A stretch of 64,000 nucleotides of DNA from Galbula dea (Eukaryota > Chordata > Aves > Piciformes > Galbulidae): NCBI GenBank assembly GCA_013399015.1, contig VWZX01000191.1, positions 124,001 through 188,000 on the forward strand, read 5' to 3'. This document shows, piece after piece, positions 1 to 13,189 of this stretch. The notes below the pieces were generated by a model. The model had not been told where the DNA came from. It saw only the letters and a program-made list of their open reading frames with translations, and made no database searches. The stretch's first letter is position 1. The number at the start of each line of letters is the position of its first letter. The translations under genes and the position numbers were made by a program.

Positions 1-2600
1 AAATGTTACACATTGATGCCACCTCCTTCTTTTAAACATAGCTTAAAAATTCTCTGCAGACTATAGAAGTACACAGCCCAATCTGCACAATAAAAACAAG
101 AAAACACTCATAGGTAACGTTTGTGCAACAACAATCTGAAAGACAGTAAAGCCTCTGATGGTCACAGAGATTCACGCTCATCTTATCTGATCTCCAACTC
201 GGAGCTACTCATGTCTTTTCACCAAATGGCTTCTAAATGAAATCAGAACTGAACCAGGTTTGAGATGCTCAACCTTGACTGAGACTTCAAATACAATTTT
301 TTTTTTATCATCTTGAAGCTATTCCTAACCTCCATATATAAAGAAAACAACAAATCCCACAACGGATATTTAGTCTGAATTCATGTATTAGCAATCTCCA
401 CGCATCAGAAGGACTTGTTGCAGAGATGAAAGCTGCAGGATATGAATTTTGAGACAAAACAGCCACCATCTGTCCATTTGAAGCAGGGCGTCTTTCTCCA
501 GAGAGGAACCAGGACTTCATGCATGTCAACTTATCCTACTGATGCCCAGGTAAGCCCTTACCTAACCTACTTGGGGTTGTGAATCCCATGCAAGTTGGCC
601 AGCTCTCTTCAGGGATCCTGACATCAAACCCAGAGGTGTGTGCTGAAATCTCTCAGTGACTAAGACAGTGGATTTTTCCTTCTCAAATCTCATATGGCAA
701 AATCCTCAGGCATTCAGCAACAGATTTCTGATTTCACGTTGTACGGGTTTCACAGGGTGGAAACACTGTGACTACAACTACCTACTCTAAAACTAGCTGT
801 ACAGAGAAGTTAATCATTCACAGGTGTTTTATATTAAAACTGAAAGTAGATATCAATGTTATTTTGACTAAATAAGACAAGTGAAACAGTATATTCTGTA
901 TCTAAGCAGAACTGCCAACCCCCAACAAATAGTATCTGTTCCTGCACTGATACTGATCAAAGTGTCTGACACACCTCCACCAAAAACAAGGTTAGCAGCA
1001 TTAACAGAGATAAAAGTCCAGGTAGTGACAAACAACATCAGCAGTTAGGTTCTGTGAAGGCACCTGCAAGGCTCCTCTTTAACTGTGTGATACCTGATAT
1101 TACCCCAAACTGAAATATGTTTCTACTTTTACATGCATTTTAGCAATTACAAAGTTTTGGAGACCAGTTTCATTACCAAAATTAAGGAATTCATTTTTAG
1201 GATAAGTGCTTATTTTGTACATTATCAATCAGTGAATATATTCAGCATCCTGCTTTAAGCTTGTGCTATCATTCTAGTGTATATTAACAGTGATTTATTA
1301 TAAAATGAGGCAGCAAGATTAAACAACTGCCTTTCCTGTATACAGTTCAGAAATACTTCTAAGACATGCACACTTCATCCACAAACCTAAATGTGTACGT
1401 AACCAGTAACCAATAGCTTTAAGAGGTACTGTCCACTCAAATCACAACTAAGCATGACTAGAGATGCTTTGACAGGAGATGTGCTCAAGTCTCCTCCATC
1501 CAGAAGGACACAAATAGCTGGAACATGCTGCAGCAGTCTTAGTTTCTTTAAAGTCTTTGAATCTCAAGATCAGTTGACTACACTTGAAGCAGAAAGACAA
1601 AAGGTCTATGAATGTGAACATGGGATGTATCTGGATCAACCTCTAGTGACTGATCAACAGCCTTCATGTTTGCCTTGGGCAAGTGCTCTTTTGTGTGCAA
1701 CCTCCTCTTCCTCCAGTAGAAACAGCAGCCCACTCATCCTTGCAGCCTTGAAAGGCTCCTTTGCAAAAGATATCAATGTCTGATTAAGGTGCCCTGTCAA
1801 ACACTACCCTTGATCAAAGGAAATTACTAAGAAACCAGGAAGACACAGGATATCATTTGCATAGACTAACAGTGTGTTTAAATTTGACAAATGCATCTCA
1901 CAGGGCTGAGAAATTCACACATTTACGTGGCTGAAACAGTGCAGACAACAAAGAAAGAAGGATTTAGGAAGGGAAGCTGTCCCAGCATTCCAGGGACTAT
2001 GGAGTTTTTCTGAAGAGGCAGAAACGCTCAGTAGAAACAGGTATCTCAGACTGAGGGGGGAGGAAGACATCCAATTGCAATGCTCAGAACCAAATCAGCT
2101 CAGAAACAGAAAAGACATTACTTCTTAATGTAAAAATAAAGGTAAGCCTTAGGAGTTCTTAATTCAATATGTGTTATCTTCAGGCTTTGTCCTGGGCTTC
2201 TCACTAGTAGCCCCAATGTTTAACCAAACTAAGTTATCTTGTAAGATAATCTCCCAAAAGTCAATGACTTCTTTACACAGGAGAAAGACCTCATACTTCT
2301 GTTTATGCAACACATTATGGTTGTTAACTATCAACATTAAAGTATGACAGCTGTTGATTTAGACATCCCCCTGTACCACATGGAGCTGCTGTGGAGAGGC
2401 ATACAGAAGTGCTCTGTCCAAACCACTCCAGTGTGCTAGCAGGCTGAGAAGAGCAACTTCCACGTCATTTGAATCTGGATGGACAGTTCCCCAAAAACCT
2501 TGCCTGGCCTTATATTATTCAGAAAGAATTTGAAATTATTAGAAGGACTGCAATCACAGGACCTGCAGGGATCACTGATGCCTTGCATTAGTTTATGTGG
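1..2600. other. Non-coding AT-rich stretch, nothing recognised
   Basis: Frames are closed or short and no family is recognised. A plus-strand frame at 1454-1783 and its minus-strand shadow show no spliced context. Probably intron or intergenic DNA left of the CpG island. Confidence 0.5.
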
Positions 2601-2618
2601 AATATGGCATGAGATACG

Positions 2619-3086
2619 ATGTCAGCTGATGACATCACATATTCCACTGTAGTTAGGCAGGATATCATAAACATAAGCAGTGATGTTCATGATGATACCA
2701 CTGCAAGTGAAATGGAAAATGTACAGTCTGCATCCAAATGCAGAAGAGAGGAAGACACTTTTGGCAGGCCTTCAAAGCTGTGGTGGCGAGGCACAGCTGG
2801 AGGGAGACAGGAAGACAGTTTCTATCAGCAACAGCACTGCTTCCTGTGCTGGATATACAGATGAGTACAAGTGGTCACAACGTTAAATAACAAGAGACGA
2901 AGTTTGTGGTTCCAGAGAAGGTTTAATTCTGGTTTAGCTCTTTTCAGAGACAGTATAGAAAATGAAGAGGAACCCCACAGTGTCAGAGCTCCAAGTCCTT
3001 ATGTTTTGAATCCAGCATATCTTCCATGGAAAATTCAAAACAAGATGATCTTCTGGAAGAGTAATACAGCCAGCTTACTTCTTTGA
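2619..3086 (+). pseudogene. Possible broken coding sequence, unidentified
   Basis: Three plus-strand frames follow one another and each reads like protein: NISSDVHDDTTASEMENVQ in frame one, QLEGDRKTVSISNSTASC in the next, and RRSLWFQRRFNSGLALFRD then EEEPHSVRAPSPYVLNP in the last. Shifts in frame would be needed at about 2760 and 2870-2885. This pattern suggests a decayed retrocopy or old exon set. I do not recognise the family. Chance is a real alternative. Confidence 0.25.
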
Positions 3087-3397
3087 GAAAAGGAAATTAT
3101 TTTAATCATTTAAGTCTAGTGAATATGAATTGTTACTGCGCTGATCTGTAGAGTAACTTGGAAGCGTAATTTTAATCACAAGCACCAGGACACAAGGATT
3201 TTTGCCACAAAAGCAGACTAAAGCAGTCAGTTATTTTTCACAGTTGACAGCAATGAGGAAAATCAGTTCAAGATGGATAAAAAAGCAGCAACTGCTTTAA
3301 GCAGTAAAACTACATGAAACTTGTGTTTTCTAAGAATTCCATGTAGGTAGAATACAGTGATATTAATTGCTTCTGACATCTGACGGTGATACTGTAA

Positions 3398-3560
3398 AAG
3401 TCGGCCAAAGAACACTCTCAGAGACCAGAGCTTAAGGTTTTTGAAAGAAGCACTCCTTTAATGATGCCAGGCGTGTGGGGGACCAATCCTCCTAAGACAC
3501 ATGCACCTCCCCCGAGCATGAACCATCATTTTATAGACACAACTTACTACATATTCAGAA
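3398..3560 (-). mobile_element. Probable LTR fragment (avian endogenous retrovirus)
   Basis: On the minus strand, an ATTAAAG poly(A)-type signal is followed by TGCTTCTTT and CTCTGGTCTCTGAGAGTG, resembling the R-U5 part of an avian LTR. It abuts a CR1 fragment. No internal retroviral genes are seen. The boundaries are approximate. Confidence 0.4.
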
Positions 3561-3957
3561 AATGAAAAAGGAGCTGGGTCTCTTTAGCTTGGAGAAGAGA
3601 AGACTAAAGGGTGACCTCATTTATGCTCTTAAATATGTGAAGGGTGAGTGTCAGGAGGATGGGGTCAGGCTCTTCTCAGTGAAGCCCAGTGACAAGACAA
3701 GGGGCAATGGCTGAAAGATGAAGCATAGGAGGTTCCATGTGAATACAAGACAAAATTTTTTCCCAGTTCAGGTGCCAGAGCTCTGGAACAGTCTGCCCAG
3801 AGAGGTTGGGGAGTCTACTTCTATGGAGAGATTCAAAACCCGTCTGGACACGTTTCTGTGTGACCTGGCCTAGGGAATCCCGCTGTGTCAGGGGGGCTGG
3901 ACTAGATGATCTTACCAGGTCTCTTCCAACTCCTAATATTTTGTGATTCTGTGATAT
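3561..3957 (+). mobile_element. CR1 LINE 3' fragment
   Basis: Contains the CR1 landmarks AGCTTGGAGAAGAGAAGACT, GGTGACCTCATT, TGGAACAGTCTGCCCAGAGA and GATGATCTTACCAGGTCTCT. It ends in the TGATTCTGTGAT-type tail. The reading frame is broken, so this is a dead copy. Confidence 0.92.
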
Positions 3958-3959
3958 TT

Positions 3960-5209
3960 TAAAGTTATAAATTCTTTATTTATTATTTGCTGGATCCGTT
4001 TTCAGTCTTCACATATCTACATTTCTTAAATATTTCTCCACTGTGGAATTAAGTAGAACTAGCTATTAGAGCACTAAACCAAATTTTTTCTTAGTCTTTA
4101 AGGCTAGCACTTAATAATCTGCTTAAAAAAAAAAAAAGCAACTACAATGGCCTTGCCTCTTGCCTGTTTGGTTTTTTTTTTCTTTAAAAAGAAAACTGCT
4201 CCAGATATTATCATGATGTTACTTATTAACTGTTTGAGGACTATGCTGCAATTGTTATAGCTACCCATCCCTCCTATATGCTGATTATGTACTGTGGACC
4301 TTCACAGCCTCACTGTATTTGTCTTGCAAATGTTTCTGACAGGCTCCAGCAGCTTCTCTTGATGAGTAACAAACCTGAATCTATTCTGCTTACATCTACT
4401 TTTTAGAAACGACACTGAAAAACAGTGCTGAGTCCCAAGGGCTTTGGGGTGATACACTGACAAATCTCTTGGGGTTTCCAAAGGGCTTTCAGAAGCCTTG
4501 GAACAGATACACAAATGCCCAACGACCCTGCCCCACAGGTGCAGCAAAGAAGCATCATGGACAGTCCAACTACAATCTTCAGCTGCTAAAAATGACAAGC
4601 AAAATATCTTCACAGAATAACTGGTAATTTCTGCTTGCCATGAGTTTCTAGGTGTTTTAGTGGACAACACCAAACCATCAGATTTTTATGAAACCGACCT
4701 GGTGCTTCAGCTAGCTCTGGGACTGAGAACTCCAAAACACATGTCCCTGTAGATGGAGTTGTGCTGGTTTATACAGTCTCTTCGTAAGAAGCAACTGCTA
4801 AGCATAAAAATCTGTCAACAGCTTGTGAAACAATCTGCCTGTACTGTTGGAGGACACATCTCGTAGAGCTTGTTAATTGAAGCTTTTTGAGTCAAAGCAG
4901 GTACACGTCCTGTTAGTTTGCAGGATGTCACATTCTTGTTTACTTACAACTGGATCTATCTGTAGAAATCCTTCACAACAATAAACAGGGGGTTAAGAGC
5001 TATTTTCTGGAAGGTTTATATTGTCAGTTGGATATGAGTTTCCAAAGATATAACTAGCTTTTGGATCCAATTCACAAAGCTGTTAATTATTTCACTTGCA
5101 ATTCTGCATTTTATTTTAATTACAAGACAGTCTAAGAGAAAGTTTTTGTAGTCTAGGAGAGGATTTAGGGTTCCACACTCTAAAAACTATTTTTGTCTTT
5201 CTTTTGTAG
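3960..5209. other. Non-coding stretch between CR1 and the exon-like segment
   Basis: AT-rich with poly-A and poly-T runs at about 4124 and 4170. The minus-strand frame at 4302-4673 is open for 123 codons but has no recognisable domain, so it is not annotated as a gene. Confidence 0.45.
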
Positions 5210-5429
5210 GATTTTAACAAATATCAGTTGCTGCTGTCAACAAAACTGTACAGTGTGGTATATAATAGAAGGGAAGCAGCTCAAGCCCTCAGAAGAACAC
5301 TGTTGGAAAGTCATGAGTTATTTACTCTCGAAAACATGAGTAAATTTAGATATATGGAATGTATGGAACATTTTAAAGAAGAATTTTACCAGAGAAAGAA
5401 GTTAAGTGTCTTGATAATTAAAAAAAAAG
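5210..5429 (+). CDS. Unidentified exon-like segment
   Basis: The open frame starts exactly at a strong acceptor (TTTGTCTTTCTTTTGTAG, AG at 5208-5209); the TAG of the acceptor is itself the upstream in-frame stop. It reads DFNKYQLLLSTKLYSVVYNR, then REAAQALRRTLLESHELF and FRYMECMEHFKEEFYQRKKL. The composition (amphipathic, charged, helical) is typical of real coding sequence. Possible donors are GTTAAG at 5401 or GTAGCT at 5430. I do not recognise the family. It lies on the strand opposite the presumed TNFAIP8 transcript. It could be one exon of an unannotated gene or a relic. Confidence 0.4.
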
Positions 5430-5439
5430 GTAGCTAACT

Positions 5440-5815
5440 TTGATTCACATTTACAAAACTTAATTCTCAAGAACCATGAATTAATGAGCAAGAAAATGGA
5501 AAGCCTAATTGTTAGGAAGAGGACTCAGACACTTCATTCACAGAAGCTGTCATTTTTTTAGTTCTCAGTTTTTAGGCTTCAGCTGGGAGGCTTGAGCTTA
5601 TGGGTAATTAACTGATAACTGACAATAAGCTCTAGAGAAGTCCACTTTGGGCATTAGAAATTAATCCTTAATTTGGAAAGCAAAATTAAAATGATTGCCA
5701 TAAAAAGAGCACTGTCTTTACCATTAATTTGTAGAATATTCAGATTTTCAGAGCAAAGTCAGTAAAGCTTTTTAAGATTTACTGTACTTGCTGCCTTACA
5801 GTGAGTATACAGAAG
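5440..5815. other. Short non-coding gap
   Basis: AT-rich with no open frame or repeat landmark seen. Confidence 0.4.
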
Positions 5816-5818
5816 TAT

Positions 5819-6330
5819 ACTGGGTCTGGTTGGGACTGAGTTAACTTCCTTCACAGCAGCTCTTAAGGTTTTTTGGATTTGTGACCAACAGAGTGTTGGT
5901 AAGTCTATAATTCCGGCTATTGCTAAGCAGCACCAAGGCCTCCTCTCTCTCTCTCACTCTGCCCTCCTCCCCATGTGCAGGTTGGCAGTGGGCAAGAGGT
6001 CAGAGGTTGACACAGCTGAGATAGCTGGCCCCAGATCACCAAAGTCCATACCATATAACATTGTGATCGGCATTAAAACTGAGGTGGGGGCAGTTTTTCC
6101 AAAGTAGCCATTGTTCTGGGACTGTCTGAGTATTGGTCTGCTGGTGGTAAATGACTGGTTTTTCATTACCTGTTTATCCCCTTTGCCCCCTTCACCTACT
6201 AAACTATTTTTACCTTGACACGAGAGGGTTTTTTCCCTCCCTTTTGTTCTTCTTATCCTCTCCCCTACTGCTGGGAGAGAGTAAGCATGTGACAGGGTGG
6301 CAGCTTACCTGCTGGTCAGGATCACCCCAC
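5819..6330 (+). mobile_element. Solo LTR (ERVL-like), diverged
   Basis: The layout matches the LTR at 32.6 kb: a GGGACTGAGTTAACTTCC opening, a TTTTTTGGATTTGTGA block, a CCATACCATATAAC block before a short spacer, a CTGGTGGTAA block, then a pyrimidine-rich 3' part (CTCTCCCCTACTGCTGGGAG). No internal gag/pol sequence is nearby. The ends are approximate. Confidence 0.65.
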
Positions 6331-7029
6331 CCCAAGAAGAAAAGCCTGAAGAAGCTCCATTAGTAGGAACTCATTTTACTACTACTACCTCCATCCACTT
6401 CAGCTGCTACAGATCAGCTCAGCAGCACTCTGCTTTCTAAGTCAAAATCCATCCAGTGGAGATCTCCATTGCTTTCCAGCACCTGCTCTCTTTCTAGGGC
6501 AGATAATTTTTGGGCAGGGCAAATTAGGGTTGTTAGACAAATCAAAGTTATGTAACAAAGAAAGAAATCCTTCAGCAAAACATTGTTTACTACTAGATAA
6601 TTGTTCTAACAATTAGGTAGAAAAAATCCACAGGAAAACATCTCAAAACCCAGGCTGTTCTAATTCCACAAAATTATTCATTTTATGGCACTTATTTTTT
6701 GATATTACTTGAATGGTGATAGATGAGGAAACAAGTAGTGTGAGTTGATGCACCAGCATAAAAATGTACATTAATCCCCCTTCTAATTCTGTATCCCACC
6801 AACTGTATTAGATACTTTCTACTTTGTTTTCCGTCCAAGGACATCAAGTCATAAACCATTAATTTTTTGAGTTTGATTACAGATTATATGATCTATATAT
6901 TCACTGTTATATACAACTGTGTGTGCAGTCACCTTTTTCTTTCCTAAACTATCACTAGTAGATACCTTAGCCTGCTCAGTAAAGACATGTTACAAATCTC
7001 TCAACAATGCACTCCTCAGCTGTCCCCTG
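6331..7029. other. Non-coding spacer
   Basis: Nothing recognised. Sequence is unremarkable apart from a mild AT bias. Confidence 0.4.
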
Positions 7030-7562
7030 AAGAATCATAGAATCATAGAATAGTCAGAGTTGGAAAGGACCTCGAAGATCATCCAGTTCCAAGCCCCCTG
7101 CCTGGCAGGGACACCATCCACTAGATCAGGTTGCCCAGGGCCCCATCAAGCCTTGTCTTAAAAGCTTCAAGGGACAAGGCTTCCACAACCTCTATGGGCA
7201 ACCTGTTCCACTGCCTAAGCACCCTCCTAGTGAAGAACTTCCTCCTAATATCCAACCTAAATCTACCCTCCTCTAGCTTGCACCCATTTCCCCTGGTTCT
7301 ATCATTGTCTGACCTCCCAAAAAGTCCCTCGCCAGCTTTCTTGTAGGCCCCCTTCACATACTGGAAGGCCACAAGAAGGTCTCCTTGAAGCCTTCTTCTC
7401 TGCAGACTGAACAACCCCAACTCTCTCAGTCTGTCCTCGTAGCAGAGGTGCTCCAGTCCTCTTATCATTCTCATGGCCCTTCTCTGGACTCGCTCCAGCA
7501 CCCTCATATCCCTCTTGTAATAGGGGCTCCAGAACTGGACGCAATATTCTAGAAGTTGGAAA
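7030..7562 (-). mobile_element. CR1 LINE, 3' end with readable ORF2 C-terminus
   Basis: Starts on the plus strand with GAATCATAGAATCATAGAAT and AAGGACCTCGAAGATCATCC, the reverse complement of the CR1 3' end. The minus-strand frame 7507-7121 is open for 128 codons (RVQRRAMRMIRGLEHLCYED, then RNGCKLEEGRFRLDIRRKFF-like block and VLRQWNRLPIEVVEA), the C-terminus of the CR1 reverse-transcriptase protein. It is the best-preserved CR1 here, but 5' truncated. Confidence 0.95.
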
Positions 7563-10500
7563 AAAATCCTGAACAGTACAATGAAACATCTGTGGCTACA
7601 AAACCTTCACCGCTCTCGTTCAGCAGATAATAAAATACAACCATGACAGGAAAGCAAGTTACAGCATCTTAACTTCTATGTATTGTTTTGATTTGTTCAA
7701 GTATCGCTGTCATAATTAATGCTATTTTAAAGTGGTCTGTATCATGGCTTTCAGAGAAGCAGAAAAGAACTGCACCAAATAACTCAGGACTCTTGTCTAA
7801 TCCATTTAAGAAATATTTTAACTTTTTCATACATTTGTAAAAAAGACTGAGGATTAGGATTAAATATTACCATTTTTCCTCCTCTAGTTAGTATTTAAAA
7901 TATTTTTTTAAATCCCAGTGTTTCTTTTGCATACACTGACTTGCCATCTGCATTGAAAAGCTATACAGAAACAATTAAACAACTGCTAAAGAAGCACAGT
8001 TTTAAAACTTTGCGCGGTTATGTGTATAAACCTAAGAATATATTGACATGCATATGGATGTCTGCTACACACTGTTACTGAGATGTTTATACAGCGAAGG
8101 GTTCATCTAAAACACAATACACACATATGGATTACAGATGCTACATCAGTCCTTCTCACGTACATCCTGGAATGCAGCTCTGCCACTGCTCACACTGACA
8201 AGACATATATTTGTAACAGGTAACTCCAAAACAAAATCACTGGTCATAGCTAAAGAAAGTCTAAGATTAAAGAAAAACTGTCAGTGTTCAACATCTTTTG
8301 TTTTCCAAACATCTACTGTACTTAAGACTTTCCTGGGTCAGATGTCCCTGCGTTCTCACTTTACTTTGGCAAGTTGTACTAATAAGTGCCAAACACTGTG
8401 CTATGGATCATAAGAGTTACTCAAAGGCAGTTTTTTCTGGTGTGCAAGTTTACATTTCAAAAACAAAGCCAAGCTGTATTCAAGCATTCAATGCTTAAAA
8501 AAAAAACAACAATCAACCAAACAAAAAAACTCAAACCAAACAACTTTCCTAAAAATATCTCACAATACAAAATTTCCTAATAAATTGTTTTATACAGATA
8601 TTGCTCGTACTGATTTAAGGATGAATACATTATATGTGTAATTTAGGAAAACTGCAAAACAGCAAACAGTGGAGAATGGAGAAAGAAAAAAAAGTGACTT
8701 GACCACTACAATCTTGTTAGTTTACAGCAGCATTCCAGGTTATGGAATGTTTTTAAAAGAAAGAGACATTAATGAAACTGAAACATAAACCAGAAATGGT
8801 TATGAAAGCAGGTCATGTGAAAATAACCTACTATCTTTCCTGATCTAGACTTATTATATAGAAAGCCACTAGTGAATGATAGATGACTATTAGTGCATAG
8901 TTGGACAGCAGTGTTCCTAAAGGAAAAACGGTAACAGACAGTACTGGAAGGGTAAATATTTGGCTAAAAGGTGGTTTCTTCTATAGCTTAGGTAAGGCTA
9001 AATCTTGGAACACATTTAACCAAAACTCCAGTAATAAAACTTGGCTCTAAAGAATGTACGGGTTTTTCCTCTACAAAGTTGAGAGCCATCCTTAATACAG
9101 TAGGAAGCATCCTTAATACAGAAAAGACAAAAGACACAGGAAAAAGTACACAAATCTGAACAGGTTCAGTTTCAGTGAAATAGGATACAGACCAGTACTT
9201 CCAAGTGCAAAGGCAGACTGAAAGTCTTTTATGAACACAAAGTTTTAAGCATTGCCTCCAAATGAAGCGGTTGCACAATTCCTAACCCTCATACATGTCA
9301 GACCAACTGTCTTCTCCTCCCACCGCAGCCTGAGAGTTCCCTGTGTCAGTGTAAGCCACACTGGATTGCACAAGTGATTCACAGAAAAAAATGTTGGGGG
9401 TAAAAAAGGGCTAACTGATCTCGTGATCAAGTTCCTCAGTCTGATGAGCATGAATGTTTCTGCTGACACAAGGAAGGAAATAATACAAGCATGGGAGCAG
9501 GACTGAATGACATTTTTGGCAGCCAAAGAAGTGTGTGAAATTAGTGCTTACTCGCTTGAATCCTTCAGCAAAGAGAGAATATCATCAACCAAAAACAAAA
9601 ATAAAAGGTCCTGTGCCATAAGATCATGACAAATCAACATTCAATTCAATTACTGCTCCAAAAAAGATAAGACAACAATGGTGGGATGCAGAGACTCTAA
9701 TCTTCTCACAAAGAATGACACAGGCACTTGGTATGTGATTAAACAAAAAACTACAGCTTCAGCTCTTCTACAGAAACTCATAAAAAGGCATGACCTATGT
9801 GGGCATACAGACATCTTGGCTCTTATCCCATATCCATTACCCAATGGTAAATGAATACAATAATCCCTTTAACCAATTTGAGAACACATAGGTCAAAAAA
9901 TGGCTCCAGTCACCAATTCTATTCTGCGGCTGAAAATTTATTAGCTCTCAATACTGTATTTCCTTCAGTTTTTCAGCCCTTGATCAAGCCACCAGTCCAG
10001 TGCTCTAGCTGTATCTGTCATGCCTAATCCTTCACTGCTTGATTACACAGGGACTCCAGTATTTGGAGTAACACTCAAAAATCACACTTTTCCAAAAACG
10101 CTACTCTTGTATGGTCTATTTCTCAATCCAAATTTTCCATAGTTTCACTCTGGCAGTAAGCATCCTGGGTAAGGGCACACTTCCAGGCCTCAAGAGCTTT
10201 TCCTAGGTGCACCACATTTCTTTCTATTTATTCATCCTGCACTTAACCTGTCAGTATTTCGACCATCTCAAGACCCCAATTCAGGTCTGCCCCAACAATG
10301 TTCCTAGCCTGGCTGTCATTGCACCATCCCTGCCTTGTCAGCTTTGCTGACTGATACCACTCAGTTCAGCAACCACCCTTTTCACTGCGCAGCACCCAAC
10401 TCTCTTGGTGGAGATGGGCAAGAAGATGACACCAGAACCACTCCCCACAACAGCCTGGGAATGTGCCAGCACAATGCTCACCCCATAGGCTTCCTTTGAG

Positions 10501-11999
10501 ACTCACATACCCAAAATACCAACATCTACTGATGTCTGAAGTGTGATTTTTATATATATATATATAAACAAACATCACTGAGCTTCTCTCATGCTCAGAA
10601 CAAACACTGTTTAACTTTCTTCACTTGAAACAAGGATAACTTCAGCTGCTCACAGATTTTCCACTATTCTTGCAATTAGCTCAAACAGATGAATCCTGCC
10701 AACGTTTGTGAACAAAGCAGTCTGTACTGTTTGTCTGTACAGAAGGTGAAGGAGCCAAACACGCCACTTCTCACTTCACTTGTCAGGACTTCACAGCCTT
10801 GAGCACACAGCAGGGCTGAATTTACTCAGGACCTCATAGCCCCATGTGCTCCAAAAGCTTCTGCTACACCATCACGCACACTGCTCAGAGCAGCTTTCAC
10901 AGCTAAGCACCAAGAAAAGCATGTCTTACCACACCTTTTCTAGTAATGTGCATAACAATTTGATGGTAACACAAACAGATGAGCTTGCACATTGATGATC
11001 ACTTTTCTAAGCTGCACCAGAAAAACTGCTGCAATACAACAACAGTTAACACATCTGTGCCTGTGGCACCATGAAACCCTTAACAGAGGAGCCCACTAGT
11101 CTCTCTTCAGTTAGAAGAGAAAAGAAAGCAGGCATAAGAGTTTGGTTTACTTACTCTTTCAACAAGCAAGCTCATTAGAGAAGACCTCAGTATAAAAACA
11201 CCTTACAGGTGGGTATGAAAACAAGTGAGAACAAACCAGTCACAAAAAACAAGTAAAACTTTAAGCATCAGAAGCCTGCAGTACTAGGGCAATCCTCCAC
11301 TGTGTACAGAGGGTGAAAGTGCCTAGAACTAAAATGAAGTTTGACCACAACATGACATGCAGTTGCTTGCTACAGGGTGACCTAGAGCCTGTGACTGAGA
11401 AGACAGGTTTCATCCAGCTACCTCTTCCTAAAACACAGTCACCACCAGCCTAATCAAACTAGTATGAGTGCATACAGACCAGGACAATGGCAGAAGATCT
11501 CTTTCTTATAAAACTTATCAAAAAGAATTAAGGAATGTCTTAATTATTAAGGGAAAAATTCTGGCAAGTGTCACCTGATTTCCAGTTACCAGCATAAACA
11601 TTAGCAAAACCTATTTAGCATGCATCCCAAGGTGTTAAGTGATAAAACACTAGAAAAGATTATCTGTGAATCCAAGTGCACTCTATTAAATATTATTTGA
11701 AGAACAGCACTGAAACTTACGTCCAGAGACATGATATTCTTTTAAAAAATTGCACAGCCAGCAGAGCTAAGAAAATTGCTGATCCCTAGTTTGATTCTGA
11801 TTTACTTGATATTACTTAAGTTAAATTTCTTTAGCTTTATCTTCTTACTAAAAAAAAAAAATTAAATCAACATTTAGCAGTCATAGAAACTTTTCTACTT
11901 CTCCCATGTCAAAAGTTATTTTAACAAGCTTCAAGTATTATAAATTTAGTTTCTTCTTTCAGGAAAGAAGCTTGAGAAGTGACATTTTTTACAGTTCCT
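7563..11999. other. Non-coding stretch, about 4.4 kb
   Basis: No gene or clear transposon was recognised. Small items only: an A-rich block near 8498-8550, a short doubled phrase CATCCTTAATACAG at about 9090-9120, and a (TA)n tract at 10551-10566. Confidence 0.45.
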
Positions 12000-12132
12000 A
12001 ACTTATTCAAAACCTGTCTGGATGTGTTTCTATGTGACCTGATCTAGGGAATCCTGCTGTGGCAGGTGGGTTGGACGAGATGATCGCTCTAGGCCCCTTC
12101 CAAGTCCTAACATTCTCTGTGATTCTGTGTGT
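12000..12132 (+). mobile_element. CR1 3'-end fragment with GT-rich tail
   Basis: AAAACCTGTCTGGATGTGTT, GGGAATCCTGCTGTGGCAGG and TCTGTGATTCTGTG are CR1 3'-end landmarks. A short GTGTGTGCGTGTGTG run follows. Confidence 0.9.
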
Positions 12133-13189
12133 GCGTGTGTGAAAAACAAAGGAAAAGAACAATCTGAGTGCAAGTGGCAGATGACTGCAGCATGAGAGTT
12201 GGTTTCAGCCCATGACTGGAAAAGCTTATGCTGGTTGTAACATGAAGTTCTTAACAGTCTGTATTCCTGGTTTCAGGCTCTCCAGTAAGGAAGGTGGTGT
12301 GCCAGACACTGGGGGATTTGTCTCCTTGCACTGTCTCTACAACAAATACATTCATTATTTTGCAACAGGGCAAAGAGCGGCACTTCCTGGAATGTGCTGT
12401 AACTAGTCATCTTTACCAGCAGGTAATGGAAAGCTCAATGCATTCAAAACAAATAACATTATCCAAAGGACAGGCTAAAATTTCCTTATTATATAGCTAC
12501 TGACAAAGTATGCTTCCTTACAGCTATCTTGTGCCTGATGTTGTAGTTAACACCAGCACGTGGTTTAATTGCTGTTCTGAGTTACTGTTAGAATTTCATT
12601 TGACTATGCCAGTAAATTGTCAGCAGGTTTATAAATTTCCATAATTTTACCCCTGAAAAACAGGTTCCCAATCTACACATGCTATGCAAACAAACATGAA
12701 AGGATTGAAAGCACTCATCTCTCATGGCTGACAAAAAAAGGTATTTTTGCAAGAGAGGAGAGGTACATTTACTGAAGCAGCACTTTCCCATCAAGACTAT
12801 AAAGGGGTACCTGTGAAGGTCAAACTTCTGGAGTCACCGCCTGTGTTTCTCTAGTCAAGCTGTGCTTTACACATAAACAGGAATCATAGGAAAAAGCCCA
12901 CCAAAATAAGGAATATTTACAAAAATATACAAAACTGATTAAAACCCCCCCATTTTCTGAATACACATCTAAAAATCCAGTTCCTTTCAAAGGTGTACTG
13001 CTCTGCACTGAACTGTTTTTTTCTTCCAAACAATCTCAATAATAATTTTATTGTTAAGGCTTCTAGAAGTCTGATGTAGATTTGAATTCTTCACACAAAG
13101 AAATGCAAAATTCTTAAACATTGACACAATATCAGAACCACCTGGAAATTTTGTAGCTAGATGTTAAATTAACTTATTCCCCTGTATTT

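Noticed and set aside
4302..4673. 123-codon minus-strand open frame
   Set aside because: No domain, no splice context and no neighbouring exons. Best treated as chance.
7302..7589. 95-codon minus-strand frame overlapping the CR1 protein frame
   Set aside because: A shadow of the CR1 reverse-transcriptase C-terminus in another frame.
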